Shown here piece after piece: positions 8,341 to 17,653 of a DNA stretch of 64,000 nucleotides. A program made the position numbers and the translations under genes. Source of the stretch: Candidatus Thiodiazotropha sp. (ex Epidulcina cf. delphinae) (GTDB taxonomy: Bacteria; Pseudomonadota; Gammaproteobacteria; Chromatiales; Chromatiaceae); NCBI GenBank assembly GCA_025656455.1, contig JAHXHS010000019.1, positions 1-64,000 of the forward strand. Direction: 5' to 3'. How positions within the stretch are numbered: the first letter of the stretch is position 1; every line of letters starts with the position of its first letter. Below the pieces are notes generated by a model, which saw only the letters and a program-made list of their open reading frames with translations, had not been told where the DNA came from and ran no database searches.

Positions 8341-9120
8341 ATGCTTGAATCAATGAGTATTGCCGCGACTGGCATGCATGCACAACAACTGACTATTGAC
8401 GTAGTTGCAAATAACCTTGCAAACGCAAACACAATGGGTTTTAAAAAAAGCCGCATCGACTTTGAAGATCTTGTTTATAGGGCCGCTCATCCCAATAAGA
8501 ATGGCTTGGTCAATCCCGATATTATGCAGCCTTTTGGGACAGGTACAGCTCTTCTTAGTGTGGGTAAGGTTTTCGATTCCGGAGAACTTAAGAAAACAGA
8601 AAGGTCGCTGGATATTGCTTTACAAGGTGAAGGATTTTTAGAAGTTATTATGCCTGATGGTAGTTATGGGTACACACGCGCCGGCTCTCTAAAAGTCGAT
8701 AAAGATGGAATGCTTACCAATATGGACGGACACGCGCTTAGCTCTCTTATTCAAATGCCTGAGGACACTCAAAACATTATAATCGACAAAGACGGCAAGG
8801 TGTTTATTGAGATAGTCAGCGAAGATGACCCATTGAATGTAGGTCAGATTGAGTTGTCTAAATTTGTAAACCCGATGGAATTAACACCAATGGGATCTAA
8901 TCTCTATAAACCTAGTGATGCATCTGGCGATGCTTTGTATGGGACTGCCGGGAATAACGGCTTTGCTTCTATAGAACAGGGTTATCTCGAGGCATCAAAT
9001 GTAAGTTTAGTTGAAGAGTTGACAAATTTAATGATGGCGCAAAGAGCGTATGAGTTAAATTCAAAGGTAATTCAAGCTTCAGATGAGATACTAGGCATTG
9101 TTAATGGGCTAAGAAGATAA
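8341..9120 (+). CDS. flgG: flagellar distal rod protein FlgG
   Basis: This 259-residue protein has the canonical FlgG start MLESMSIAATGMHAQQLTID with VVANNLANANTMGFKKSR, the central GEGFLEVIMPDGSYGYTRAG motif and the tail QGYLEASNVSLVEELTNLM. It forms the distal rod that passes through the P and L rings. Full normal length and strong conservation argue for selection on a functional rod. It directly follows flgF with an AAAGGAGA ribosome binding site in the 15-base gap. Confidence 0.95.
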   Translation: MLESMSIAATGMHAQQLTIDVVANNLANANTMGFKKSRIDFEDLVYRAAHPNKNGLVNPDIMQPFGTGTALLSVGKVFDSGELKKTERSLDIALQGEGFLEVIMPDGSYGYTRAGSLKVDKDGMLTNMDGHALSSLIQMPEDTQNIIIDKDGKVFIEIVSEDDPLNVGQIELSKFVNPMELTPMGSNLYKPSDASGDALYGTAGNNGFASIEQGYLEASNVSLVEELTNLMMAQRAYELNSKVIQASDEILGIVNGLRR

Positions 9121-9121
9121 C

Positions 9122-10099
9122 ATGGTTATCTATAAAGTCATGGTTCTCATGAGCTTATTTATTTTTCATAGCGTCTCATTAGCAAATAATCTTAATCAGT
9201 CAATTCATATTGAACTTAAGGATAAAGTGTTGTTTGGCGGTTCGGAATTTCGACTTAAAGATATTGCTCATATCAAAAGTAATATCAAAAGCATAAGCAC
9301 TGATATTTTGGGCGAAATAGTTATTGGTCTGTCTCCGAGAGTTGGCTATTCAACACCTGTTCGTCAACTGGATGTTAATGTAAGAGTTGAAAAAATGTTT
9401 CCTCAAATCGGCAAATATATAAAATGGGATGGCCCTACCACTACCATTTTACAAACCACTGGGGTAGTGCTTGATAAATCAAAATACATATTTCCCGCTG
9501 AAAGCGCACTAAATAATTTTCTTGCTGACAACTTCGATATCTATGAAATAAAGCAGATTGGTAAGTTGAAAGATATATATATACCAAATGGTCATTTACG
9601 TATCAAACCAAGAAATATTAAGCGATCTGATATTGGTAAGAGAACCTGTGTATGGGTTGATTTGTATATTCAAGAAGAGATCTACCAAGGTATTCCTGTA
9701 TGGTTCGATGTGAAAATCATTGAAAATGCATATATAACTCGGTATCCGATAAAAAAATGGGAAGTGATTAATCTGAATATGCTGATTAATAGAGATATTG
9801 ATATATCCAAGGTGGAGGGCGTACCGATAACACACCAAACAGTGTTATTAGATAAGAGAGTAAAAGTAAGCCTACACAGTAATCAGGTAATAACTGAGCA
9901 ACATTTGGAAGTTATCCCATTGGTACAGAAAAATAATGATATCGTTATTGTCGTATATGACCGAAATGTACAAATTCAAGTCAAAGGTACGGCGCTGGAA
10001 GATGGTGAAATGAGCGATCTTATAAAAGTAAGATCAAAATTTAGTGAACAAGATATTAATGCAATTGTTGTAGCAAAAAATCGCGTGGAAGTGAAGTAG
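9122..10099 (+). CDS. flgA: P-ring assembly chaperone FlgA
   Basis: This 325-residue protein starts with a Sec signal peptide (VIYKVMVLMSLFIFHSVSLA) and ends in the SAF/FlgA C-terminal domain (VSLHSNQVITEQHLEVIPLV, then VQIQVKGTALEDGEMSDLIKV, quoted in part). FlgA acts in the periplasm to help FlgI form the P ring. It is longer than the usual 220-240 residues, with an extended N-terminal part containing DVNVRVEKMFPQIGKYIKW. Its position between flgG and flgH, with one- to three-base gaps, supports the call. Confidence 0.85.
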   Translation: MVIYKVMVLMSLFIFHSVSLANNLNQSIHIELKDKVLFGGSEFRLKDIAHIKSNIKSISTDILGEIVIGLSPRVGYSTPVRQLDVNVRVEKMFPQIGKYIKWDGPTTTILQTTGVVLDKSKYIFPAESALNNFLADNFDIYEIKQIGKLKDIYIPNGHLRIKPRNIKRSDIGKRTCVWVDLYIQEEIYQGIPVWFDVKIIENAYITRYPIKKWEVINLNMLINRDIDISKVEGVPITHQTVLLDKRVKVSLHSNQVITEQHLEVIPLVQKNNDIVIVVYDRNVQIQVKGTALEDGEMSDLIKVRSKFSEQDINAIVVAKNRVEVK

Positions 10100-10102
10100 A
10101 CT

Positions 10103-10675
10103 ATGATAGCTGAAAAATCGATATCATTTCTTATAGTAATGTTACTTCTTTATCCTGGACTGGCCCAATCAGGAAGTGTCTACCAAAATGGCTACTTACC
10201 ACTTACTACAGATCATAGCGCCAGCAAAGTAGGTGACTTACTAACCGTGCTGATATACGAATCGGCCTCTGCAGCGGCCTCTGCAAATACCAATTCAAGC
10301 AAATCAATCGGTGTATCTGCTTCTGTGGATTCAACTCATTTAAATAAATTCGGCAAGGTGGATTTATCAAATAATACAGAAGGCGCAGGTACGATTAGCA
10401 GAACAGGTAAATTAGTGGCAAGCGTATCTGTCGTAGTCGACGCTGTTGAAAAAAATGGTGACATGAGAATAAGTGGTAATCAAAGAATCGATTTTAATGA
10501 TGAAACTCAACTCATCAGTATAAAAGGAAAAGTTAGGAAAGAAGATATCAAATCAGACAATACCATATTATCAACTCGACTGGCCGATGCCGAGATTGTA
10601 TTTATTGGCGATGGACTTCTTGGTGAGCGTCAAAAACCAGGTATTATTACACGCATTTTTAACTGGATTTTTTAA
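10103..10675 (+). CDS. flgH: L-ring protein FlgH without lipobox cysteine
   Basis: This 190-residue protein matches FlgH: YLPLTTDHSASKVGDLLTVL, a serine/alanine-rich SASAAASANTNSSKS stretch, the core GDMRISGNQRIDFNDETQLI and the C-terminal TRLADAEIVFIGDGLLGE. FlgH normally is an outer-membrane lipoprotein whose mature N-terminus is an acylated cysteine. Here the N-terminal signal sequence (FLIVMLLLYPGLAQSGS) has no cysteine, and the whole protein contains none. The L ring therefore either assembles without a lipid anchor or is held another way. It is also shorter than the usual 220-230 residues. Confidence 0.9.
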   Translation: MIAEKSISFLIVMLLLYPGLAQSGSVYQNGYLPLTTDHSASKVGDLLTVLIYESASAAASANTNSSKSIGVSASVDSTHLNKFGKVDLSNNTEGAGTISRTGKLVASVSVVVDAVEKNGDMRISGNQRIDFNDETQLISIKGKVRKEDIKSDNTILSTRLADAEIVFIGDGLLGERQKPGIITRIFNWIF

Positions 10676-10676
10676 G

Positions 10677-11786
10677 ATGAAATATATACTTACTTGGTTT
10701 TGCGCGCTCGGATTAATACTTGGCCACACAACAGCCTATTCCTCAGTACGTATTAAGGATCTTTGTAGAATTGCAAATGAAACCGAGAACGCACTTGTAG
10801 GATATGGATTGGTAACAGGATTGGCAGGAACTGGTGATACCGCAAGGAGTATCGCTACCACGAAAACCATAAAAAACATTCTGCAGCGTCTAGGTCTGGA
10901 AGTCGATACTGCTCGAGTACGTAGCCAAAATGTTGCCGCTGTGATGTTATCATCGACTCTTCCACCCTATTCTGAACCCGGGGACAAAATTGATGTGAAT
11001 GTAACCTCACTAGGCGATGCGAGAAGCCTTGTAGGAGGGACCCTGTTGCTTACCCATTTGACAGGAGCGGATGGAGAGATTTATGCGCTAGCGCAAGGCC
11101 CTGTCTCAATAGGTGGCTTTAGATATGATCTAAATGGAAACATAGTCCAAAAAAATCACCCAACTGCAGGCAATATACCACAGGGTGCTACAGTGGAGAA
11201 AAATGTAGCTACCAGCCTGGTTAACAGCGACGGGTATGTTAACTATGTTCTATTTGATCCCGATTTCACAACGGCAAGCAGAGTGGCGACAATTATAAAG
11301 AAGAAATACGGCTATGCAAGAGCGATAAATGCTTCTCGTATAGAAGTCAAGGTGCCGGATACAGAAGTGAATAATATTGTCGGTTTCTTAATGAAAATCG
11401 AATCACTTAAAGTAAATCCTGATAATAGGGCAAGAATAGTGGTAAATGAACGTACTGGAACAATTGTCTCTGGAGGCGCTGTCATGATAGAGCCAGTAAG
11501 CATTACGCATGGTGATATCAAGGTAGTTATAAATACTGAATATGATATTTCTCAACCGGCCTTTCTGACTGAGCCTAGTAGTGCAATTCAGACAGTGGTT
11601 GTACCTAAAACAACTATTGAGGTTGACGAAGAGGCGCCCATGGAGGTTGTGCTTGATGGTCAGACAAGTGTTGCCAGCCTCGTGTCCGCACTGGGTAAGG
11701 TGCGTGCAACAAGCAGAGATATCATATCAATACTGCAAACCATAAAAAGAGCAGGGGCTCTTCATGCAAAATTGATTATCCAATAG
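10677..11786 (+). CDS. flgI: P-ring protein FlgI
   Basis: This 369-residue periplasmic protein begins with a signal peptide (MKYILTWFCALGLILGHTTA) and then the family signature VRIKDLCRIANETENALVGYG, GLVTGLAGTGD and MLSSTLPPYSEPGDKIDVNV. The C-terminal part includes VVNERTGTIVSGGAVMIEPV. It forms the ring around the rod at the peptidoglycan. The start is taken at ATG 10677, one base after the flgH stop; the frame is open further upstream but only inside flgH. Normal length. Confidence 0.95.
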   Translation: MKYILTWFCALGLILGHTTAYSSVRIKDLCRIANETENALVGYGLVTGLAGTGDTARSIATTKTIKNILQRLGLEVDTARVRSQNVAAVMLSSTLPPYSEPGDKIDVNVTSLGDARSLVGGTLLLTHLTGADGEIYALAQGPVSIGGFRYDLNGNIVQKNHPTAGNIPQGATVEKNVATSLVNSDGYVNYVLFDPDFTTASRVATIIKKKYGYARAINASRIEVKVPDTEVNNIVGFLMKIESLKVNPDNRARIVVNERTGTIVSGGAVMIEPVSITHGDIKVVINTEYDISQPAFLTEPSSAIQTVVVPKTTIEVDEEAPMEVVLDGQTSVASLVSALGKVRATSRDIISILQTIKRAGALHAKLIIQ

Positions 11787-11849
11787 TAGATAGATATAAA
11801 ATATCTCGTAACCAAAGATCTAGTTAATTTAGTAATTAGGATATTCTAC

Positions 11850-12248
11850 ATGATAATTGAATTGAGTGGAGCGACATCACAGATAGCATTACTGGCGCTT
11901 GATGCATCGTCCATGCAGCATAATTTGCTGGCGAACAATATCGCAAATTCAGCAACACCGGGGTTTAACGCAAGCAGGCTTGATTTTGAAGCTTATATGA
12001 GAGAGCGAATTGCCGGAATTAGCGATAAATCGCAATCCAATGAAAGCAAAGTACTTCATGAAGTCGAACTTGCAAAGCAGGATCTATATAGTGGTAAATA
12101 TATCTCAAATGATATGCAGGAGGGGGTCCAAATAGACCAGGAAATGATTAAATTGACAAAAAACGTATTAAAATATCAAGCATTACTTGCTGGCTTAAAT
12201 AAGGTCGGTGCAGTTATGAAATTAGCTATAAATGAAGGGAAGAGCTAG
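11850..12248 (+). CDS. flgB: flagellar proximal rod protein FlgB
   Basis: This 132-residue protein has the rod N-terminal helix ALDASSMQHNLLANNIANSA followed by TPGFNASRLDFEAYM, and the C-terminal VQIDQEMIKLTKNVLKYQAL typical of FlgB. FlgB sits at the base of the rod next to FliE. It is followed after two bases by flgC. The 63-base gap after flgI contains an AT-rich inverted repeat (GATAT-AAA-ATATC near 11793) of unknown meaning. Confidence 0.92.
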   Translation: MIIELSGATSQIALLALDASSMQHNLLANNIANSATPGFNASRLDFEAYMRERIAGISDKSQSNESKVLHEVELAKQDLYSGKYISNDMQEGVQIDQEMIKLTKNVLKYQALLAGLNKVGAVMKLAINEGKS

Positions 12249-12250
12249 GC

Positions 12251-12697
12251 ATGGACTATTTTACGGTATTTGATATCAGTGCATCTGGCATGGCTGTGGA
12301 GAAAGCCAGGCTTGAAATAGTAGCACTAAATCTTGCTAATACGCATGTTGCCAATAGTGCCCAACCTGACGGTCCCTACACGCCAAAGCGTGTAATATCA
12401 GGGGTTATAGATGGGAGTCATTTTATAAGTGAACTCAATGCGCAATCTCAAGCCTTGCCGGGAGTGGGCTCAAAAATTGTTGCTATTCAAGAAATAGCCG
12501 GTAATCCCCGGCTCGAATATGACCCAGAAAATCCTTACTCCAATGATGACGGATTTGTTGAATATCCAGATATAAATCCAGTTTCTGAAATGGTTACCTT
12601 AATGGAAAGCGTCAGGTCATACGAAGCAAATGTTAAAGCGCTATCTGCGGCAAGAGCAATGGCTGCTACTGCGCTAGAGATTGGGAGGCAAGGGTGA
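12251..12697 (+). CDS. flgC: flagellar proximal rod protein FlgC
   Basis: This 148-residue protein begins with FDISASGMAVEKARLEIVAL and NLANTHVANSAQPDGPYTPK, the FlgC pattern, and ends with EMVTLMESVRSYEANVKALS. FlgC forms the proximal rod with FlgB and FlgF. Its stop overlaps the GTG start of fliE, giving tight coupling in a flgB-flgC-fliE trio, the same order as in standard flagellar operons. Confidence 0.94.
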   Translation: MDYFTVFDISASGMAVEKARLEIVALNLANTHVANSAQPDGPYTPKRVISGVIDGSHFISELNAQSQALPGVGSKIVAIQEIAGNPRLEYDPENPYSNDDGFVEYPDINPVSEMVTLMESVRSYEANVKALSAARAMAATALEIGRQG

Positions 12698-12990
12698 TAG
12701 AGGATATTACATCAATTAACACACAGGATTTATTAACCACAAGCATAAAGCGAGACAATCAAACGCCGAATGCCGAATTTATAAAGTGGATAAAAGAGGG
12801 TGTTAACGAAATAAATAGCAAACTCATAAATTCAGAAGAGGAATTGAGGAAATTTGCAATCGGTGAAACTCAAAACCTGCATCAACTGATGATAACCCTT
12901 GAAAAATCTAAGCTGAATTTTGAATTATTTATGCAGGTGAGAAACAAGATGATTGAGGGATACAAAGAAATTCTGAGAATGCAAGTATAG
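12694..12990 (+). CDS. fliE: MS-ring/rod adaptor FliE
   Basis: This 98-residue protein starts with GTG, overlapping the flgC stop by four bases. The C-terminal half, FAIGETQNLHQLMITLEKSK followed by LNFELFMQVRNKMIEGYKEI, is the conserved FliE core that joins the MS ring to the rod. The N-terminal half is divergent, as is common. Its place between flgC and fliF matches the canonical order. Confidence 0.9.
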   Translation: MIEDITSINTQDLLTTSIKRDNQTPNAEFIKWIKEGVNEINSKLINSEEELRKFAIGETQNLHQLMITLEKSKLNFELFMQVRNKMIEGYKEILRMQV

Positions 12991-12999
12991 GAAATAAAA

Positions 13000-14514
13000 A
13001 TGTCTTTTTTAATCGATAGATGGAAATCCGTAACCTCTCCACAAAAGACAGCCCTCCTGGTTTTGCTGCTGGTAATTCTTTCATTCCCTATACTGACTGT
13101 TTATTTTCTGTCACAATCGAATAATGCTGTTTTATTTTCTGAACTGAATCCAACTGACTCTGCAAAGCTAGTTCAGGAATTAGATAAATTAAAAGCCAGT
13201 TATGAAATTGACTCCGATGGAACAAGAATTTTAGTAAACGAAGGCGATGTACACAAAATAAGGCTCAAAATGATGAGTGCCGGTCTATCGATAAACGGAG
13301 GCGTTGGTTTCGAAATATTTGATAATGCGGAACTAGGTATGACTGAATTCGCACAGAAGATCAATTATCAAAGGGCATTACAGGGCGAACTAACAAGAAC
13401 AATTATGGCGTTAGACGAAGTTAGGTATGCTCGCGTTCATCTGGTTTTGCCAGATACAAGCCTTTTTACAAATAAAAAGACTATCTCATCAGCTGCCGTA
13501 ACACTTTTTATTAAGCCAGGCTCTAAAATTGAAAGCAAACAAGTCCTTGGCATACAAAAATTAGTAGCCTCATCTGTTGATAAATTAGAATTCAACATGG
13601 TTACGATCTCTAACGAAAAAGGTGAAATATTATCAAGAAATCATCAAAAAACTGGTGAGACAGAGAGTCTGGAAACACAGTTTTCGAAGAAAAAAGAGAT
13701 AGAGCTTTATCTTCTGAAAAAGGCAAATACTGTATTAGATGAAGCTATAGGAGGTGACAAGGCTGCTGTTACTATTGATGTTTCTATCAATTTTGATAAA
13801 CAATCCAAAATAAAAGAAGAAGTGATACCTAACAAGAGTGAGAATGACGGAATAATAAAGAAACGTCATTCCAATGCTGCGTTGGCAAAAAAGAAGCGAA
13901 ATAGTAACTCGGCATCAACAGTAGAGATTGAATATAAGCTTGGTAAGGAAATTGAGCAACTCGTACTCTCTCCAGGAAAGATAGATAGAATAAAAGTAGC
14001 TGTTTTATTGAAAGAAATCGAAGATGCAGAAAGTATAGAAAAAATACGCAATCTAGTTTCCATGGCGGTCGGATTGGATGCATCACGGGGAGATGAGATA
14101 TATGTGCATCATGTCGAGCCGACTGCAAAGGTAGATGATGCACCTCCTCCGGTCAGCAATAATCTTATGCCAAACGTAGATGGTGCTGTCGGTATTTACG
14201 ATTCTACACACAGCAAAAAACTACAACAAGATATCAAATACGGCATTCCTAGTAATCTCGGGGATGATTATCTTTCATCTATTGACAGCTTTATGAAGAA
14301 ATACGGCCTTAGTAGGACTTATTTGTTCGCACCTGTATTACTGTTATTTTTATTTGGCATATATTTTGTTCTGTTGTCTGTCATTAAACGCAAGAATCTA
14401 TCTCCTAATAACAACAAACTGACACAGGAAGAGAGAGATACCTTACTCATACAGCTACAGGAATGGTTGAGTGATGAGCATGTTAACCAGAAAGAGAGTC
14501 AGGAGGCAGTCTGA
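13000..14514 (+). CDS. fliF: MS-ring protein FliF
   Basis: This 504-residue protein has an N-terminal membrane helix (about residues 18-38), the YscJ/FliF ring-building domains with GVGFEIFDNAELGMTEFAQK and NYQRALQGELTRTI, and a second membrane helix near 445-465 (YLFAPVLLLFLFGIYFVLLS). FliF forms the MS ring that houses the export gate. The cytoplasmic tail after the second helix is only about 40 residues; in motile flagella the last part of this tail binds FliG. The protein is somewhat shorter than the usual 550, and the next gene, in the FliG slot, is also reduced. Confidence 0.94.
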   Translation: MSFLIDRWKSVTSPQKTALLVLLLVILSFPILTVYFLSQSNNAVLFSELNPTDSAKLVQELDKLKASYEIDSDGTRILVNEGDVHKIRLKMMSAGLSINGGVGFEIFDNAELGMTEFAQKINYQRALQGELTRTIMALDEVRYARVHLVLPDTSLFTNKKTISSAAVTLFIKPGSKIESKQVLGIQKLVASSVDKLEFNMVTISNEKGEILSRNHQKTGETESLETQFSKKKEIELYLLKKANTVLDEAIGGDKAAVTIDVSINFDKQSKIKEEVIPNKSENDGIIKKRHSNAALAKKKRNSNSASTVEIEYKLGKEIEQLVLSPGKIDRIKVAVLLKEIEDAESIEKIRNLVSMAVGLDASRGDEIYVHHVEPTAKVDDAPPPVSNNLMPNVDGAVGIYDSTHSKKLQQDIKYGIPSNLGDDYLSSIDSFMKKYGLSRTYLFAPVLLLFLFGIYFVLLSVIKRKNLSPNNNKLTQEERDTLLIQLQEWLSDEHVNQKESQEAV

Positions 14515-15008
14515 TGTTTGCATTTAGAAGGGCTGCACTGCGCCTTTATTCTCTGGCTGAAGCAGATAAAAATTGGCTCTTGAGTAAGCTTTCAAAAGAA
14601 AATAGAGAAAAAATCGCCTATTTATTACACGAGCTAGAGGAGATGGGCATACCTAAAAATCAGGGCTGGTTGAGTTCATTAGAGAAAGCAGACAGTGTTG
14701 ATTTTATCGATACAAAATCTGAAAAAAATACGGAAATGTTAAGTACCCTGGACAGGCTTGATCCAAGATTCGTCTTTGAATATCTGGAATATGAAAATGA
14801 CTCTATTGTGACAGCGATTCTTACATATAAAAACTGGGCATGGAAAGAAGATTTATTAGCGATTATGGATAAGCAAAGACGAAAAAGACTGCGTAAAATC
14901 ATAGAGCAGCAGGCATCAGGCAAAATCCCTATCATTATACAAAATTCGTTGATTTTGGCGTTTGATAAAAGAATTCGCAATAGTAAACAATTTATAGTTG
15001 ATATATAA
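14514..15008 (+). CDS. short protein in the fliG/sctK position
   Basis: This 164-residue helical protein lies between fliF and fliH, where flagella have FliG (about 330 residues) and injectisomes have SctK. Its ATG shares one base with the fliF stop. The N-terminal part (FAFRRAALRLYSLAEADKNW, then LLSKLSKENREKIAYLLHEL) and the stretch LDPRFVFEYLEYENDSIVTA with MDKQRRKRLRKII resemble FliG middle-domain armadillo helices. The C-terminal torque-generating domain with its charged ridge is absent. I read it as a reduced FliG or a SctK-like adaptor linking MS ring and C-ring. The resemblance is weak, and structure prediction would settle it. Confidence 0.55.
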   Translation: MFAFRRAALRLYSLAEADKNWLLSKLSKENREKIAYLLHELEEMGIPKNQGWLSSLEKADSVDFIDTKSEKNTEMLSTLDRLDPRFVFEYLEYENDSIVTAILTYKNWAWKEDLLAIMDKQRRKRLRKIIEQQASGKIPIIIQNSLILAFDKRIRNSKQFIVDI

Positions 15009-15066
15009 CCGAGTTAACTATTGAAAATACTACATGGTTTGTACTAATAGATGAGATGACCACGGT

Positions 15067-15867
15067 ATGGCTATATTGATTAAATCGGCTCAAGTATCAG
15101 ATAAAAGAAGGAATTTAAAGCATTCCAAGGTTAGTGATTTGAAAGATAAATCACAAAAGTCCGCATATGCAGCCAATAACAAAAATAAACATGCCGTTTT
15201 AGATCAGTCAGATATCAATGTTCCTGCTAAACACATCATATCTGATAATGTAGATGATAATTACGTCAAAAAGGACTTGTATCTGAAAGAAAAAGAAAGA
15301 GCGGACGTAGCAGAGAGCAAGCTATCCGAGTATGAAAAGAAAATGTCGGCTGAAAAGGCACATGCAATTGAGCAGGGATATAATGAGGGCTTTAAAAAAG
15401 GAAGCATTGATGGGAAAGATTCCTATAACGCAGAAATAATAAATTTAACGGATATTTTATTAGATATTAAAGATAAATCTGAGAAATATTTACTTGAAAA
15501 GCAAGGCGATATTGTTGAGGTCATCTTTTTAACTGTTTCAAAAATCATTGGCGATGCCGTTATAAATAAAAATGGCATTCAGGACATATTGAAGAGAGTT
15601 ATAAGAGACCTTAACAAAAATCATATCTTGGCTGTAAGAGTTTCACCTGAAGACTATTCAATACTGAATAAAGCTGGAGTAATGGAAAGTCTATTAGACA
15701 CTGGGTCTGCTCTGAAATTGATTAAAGATGATAGAATTATCCATGGTGGTTGTATTGTTGAAAGCCAGACGGGAAGTCTAGATGCAAGATTGGAAACGCA
15801 GTTCGAAATATTGAAAGAGACACTGCTTCATGCCAAATATCAGCATGATATCAATGTGAGAAACTAG
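15067..15867 (+). CDS. fliH: export ATPase regulator FliH
   Basis: This 266-residue protein has a charged, low-complexity N-terminus, a helical stretch with the glycine-spaced EQGYNEGFKKGSIDGKD that is typical of FliH/SctL, and the conserved C-terminal end IHGGCIVESQTGSLDARLET. FliH dimers bind the FliI ATPase and tie it to the C-ring. It is followed by fliI after three bases. The N-terminal 80 residues are lysine-rich and divergent. Confidence 0.88.
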   Translation: MAILIKSAQVSDKRRNLKHSKVSDLKDKSQKSAYAANNKNKHAVLDQSDINVPAKHIISDNVDDNYVKKDLYLKEKERADVAESKLSEYEKKMSAEKAHAIEQGYNEGFKKGSIDGKDSYNAEIINLTDILLDIKDKSEKYLLEKQGDIVEVIFLTVSKIIGDAVINKNGIQDILKRVIRDLNKNHILAVRVSPEDYSILNKAGVMESLLDTGSALKLIKDDRIIHGGCIVESQTGSLDARLETQFEILKETLLHAKYQHDINVRN

Positions 15868-15870
15868 TTT

Positions 15871-17187
15871 GTGAAAAATGAACTGCTAAGAGCGATTGAA
15901 GCAACTGATTTTGTTCGTAGGCTGGGCAGGGTAACTCAGTTTTTCGGTCAAGTGATAGAGTCAAATGGACCTGATGTATTTGTAGGTGAATGTTGTGAAA
16001 TATTTTCACCAAATAACGACGATCCTGTGCTTGCGGAGGTAGTCGGCATTAAAAATAATCACGTTTTACTATTACCCTATGGTGAGGTCAAGGCAATCCG
16101 ACTCGGCAGCCAGGTGATAGCATCAGGCAGAGCTATGTCGGTTCCTGTGGGACGTGAGTTACTGGGTCGTGTGGTTGGTGCATTCGGTACGCCTTTAGAT
16201 GACAAAGGTGAGATAAAGTCAAACAGCCGATACCCTTTGTTTACGACACCTGTAAATCCACTCAAGAGGCAAAGAATAGATGAAATTCTAGAAACTGGCA
16301 TTAAAACGATTGATACACTTCTGACCCTTGGAAAGGGTCAAAGAATGGGTATCTTTTCGGGCAGCGGTGTCGGGAAGACAACGCTACTTGGAATGATCGC
16401 TAGAAATATGTCAGCGGATGTCAATGTAATTGCATTGATAGGTGAAAGGGGAAGAGAGGTCTTGGAATTTATAGAAAAATCTCTCGGCGCCGAAGGATTG
16501 AATCGATCAGTCATTGTTGTTGCGACATCAGACCAACCAGCCTTGATACGGTCACATGCTGCCTTGACAGCGACTGCAATTGCAGAGTATTTCAGAGATC
16601 AAGGAAAAGATGTGCTGCTTACAATGGATTCAGTCACGAGATTTGCAATGGCACAAAGAGAAATTGGTCTTGCTGTGGGTGAGCCACCGACCTCCAGAGG
16701 TTATACGCCATCTGTATTCGCAATGCTTCCTCGACTGCTTGAACGAAGTGGTGTAACTGAAAGTGGAGGTTCTATTACATCACTCTATACAGTATTAGTC
16801 GAAGGTGATGATATTAACGACCCGATAGCAGATTCACTCCGCGCCATACTGGATGGGCATATTATTTTATCCAGAGAACATGCTAATTCCGCTCATTTTC
16901 CAGCTATTGATATTTTAAGTAGCGTCAGTCGATTGGCAAACGATCTTATGGATAAAGATAATTTAAGTATTGCTAAAAAACTAATAAAGATCGTTGACAA
17001 ATATGAAGGCTCAAAAGATATGGTAGAGCTTGGTGCATATACAAAAGGTTCCAATCCTGAGTTGGATAAAATACTATCGTTAATGCCTGAAATAAACCGT
17101 TATCTACAACAAAATGTTAACGACAAATACAAGCGCAGTGACTCGATAAAAATATTAAGAGGGCTATTGTCAAATATTGACATATAA
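15871..17187 (+). CDS. fliI: flagellar export ATPase FliI
   Basis: This 438-residue F1-like ATPase has a Walker A motif GSGVGKTT at residues 164-171, the downstream IGERGREVLEFIEKSLG and DSVTRFAMAQREIGLAVGEP with PPTSRGYTPSVFAMLPRLLE, all hallmarks of FliI/SctN. It energises unfolding and delivery of substrates to the gate. The start is GTG at 15871. The motifs are intact, so the enzyme should be active. The N-terminal domain begins with LLRAIEATDFVRRLGRVTQF. Confidence 0.96.
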   Translation: MKNELLRAIEATDFVRRLGRVTQFFGQVIESNGPDVFVGECCEIFSPNNDDPVLAEVVGIKNNHVLLLPYGEVKAIRLGSQVIASGRAMSVPVGRELLGRVVGAFGTPLDDKGEIKSNSRYPLFTTPVNPLKRQRIDEILETGIKTIDTLLTLGKGQRMGIFSGSGVGKTTLLGMIARNMSADVNVIALIGERGREVLEFIEKSLGAEGLNRSVIVVATSDQPALIRSHAALTATAIAEYFRDQGKDVLLTMDSVTRFAMAQREIGLAVGEPPTSRGYTPSVFAMLPRLLERSGVTESGGSITSLYTVLVEGDDINDPIADSLRAILDGHIILSREHANSAHFPAIDILSSVSRLANDLMDKDNLSIAKKLIKIVDKYEGSKDMVELGAYTKGSNPELDKILSLMPEINRYLQQNVNDKYKRSDSIKILRGLLSNIDI

Positions 17188-17191
17188 TGCC

Positions 17192-17653
17192 ATGAACAAC
17201 AAGAAAATAGAACGACGATTAAAAGCGCTAGTGAATATTCGCAAACAAAAAGAGTGGGGGTTGCATTTCGCATTACAGAGAAGCGCAAAAGCTGACAAAG
17301 TGTATGAAGCAAAGAAAAATGAACATATAGAAGCAGAAATAAACTTAACGCAATGCTGGGATAATATAAGAAAAAAATACAATCAAGAGGATACATGTAT
17401 AGATTTAAATGAACTTGAAAATATAAAGCAGAATTTAGTACGAAAAAAGTATGACGTTATGCAACTTAAGCAAGAAAAAGATAAAGCGGAAAATGACGCG
17501 AAAATTGTAAAAAACTCCGTGATCAACATTAAAAAATCTATCAGAATTATCGAAAAAAAAGAACATAATCAAAATAAAATCAGTATTAAAAATATGATTA
17601 AAGACTCCTGGAAGGAGATGGATGAAATCTGGCTGTTAAAGGTATTTAAATGA
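17192..17653 (+). CDS. fliJ: FliJ-like export chaperone/stalk protein
   Basis: This protein of about 153 residues is lysine- and glutamate-rich and predicted almost entirely coiled coil, lying directly after fliI as FliJ/SctO does. The start is taken at ATG 17192; an upstream TTG at 17177 would overlap fliI. The pattern RRLKALVNIRKQKEWGLHFA resembles the N-terminus of FliJ (LxxLxxlrexxexxa). FliJ forms the central stalk of the ATPase. Sequence identity is hard to judge for such proteins, so position carries most of the weight. Confidence 0.75.
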   Translation: MNNKKIERRLKALVNIRKQKEWGLHFALQRSAKADKVYEAKKNEHIEAEINLTQCWDNIRKKYNQEDTCIDLNELENIKQNLVRKKYDVMQLKQEKDKAENDAKIVKNSVINIKKSIRIIEKKEHNQNKISIKNMIKDSWKEMDEIWLLKVFK

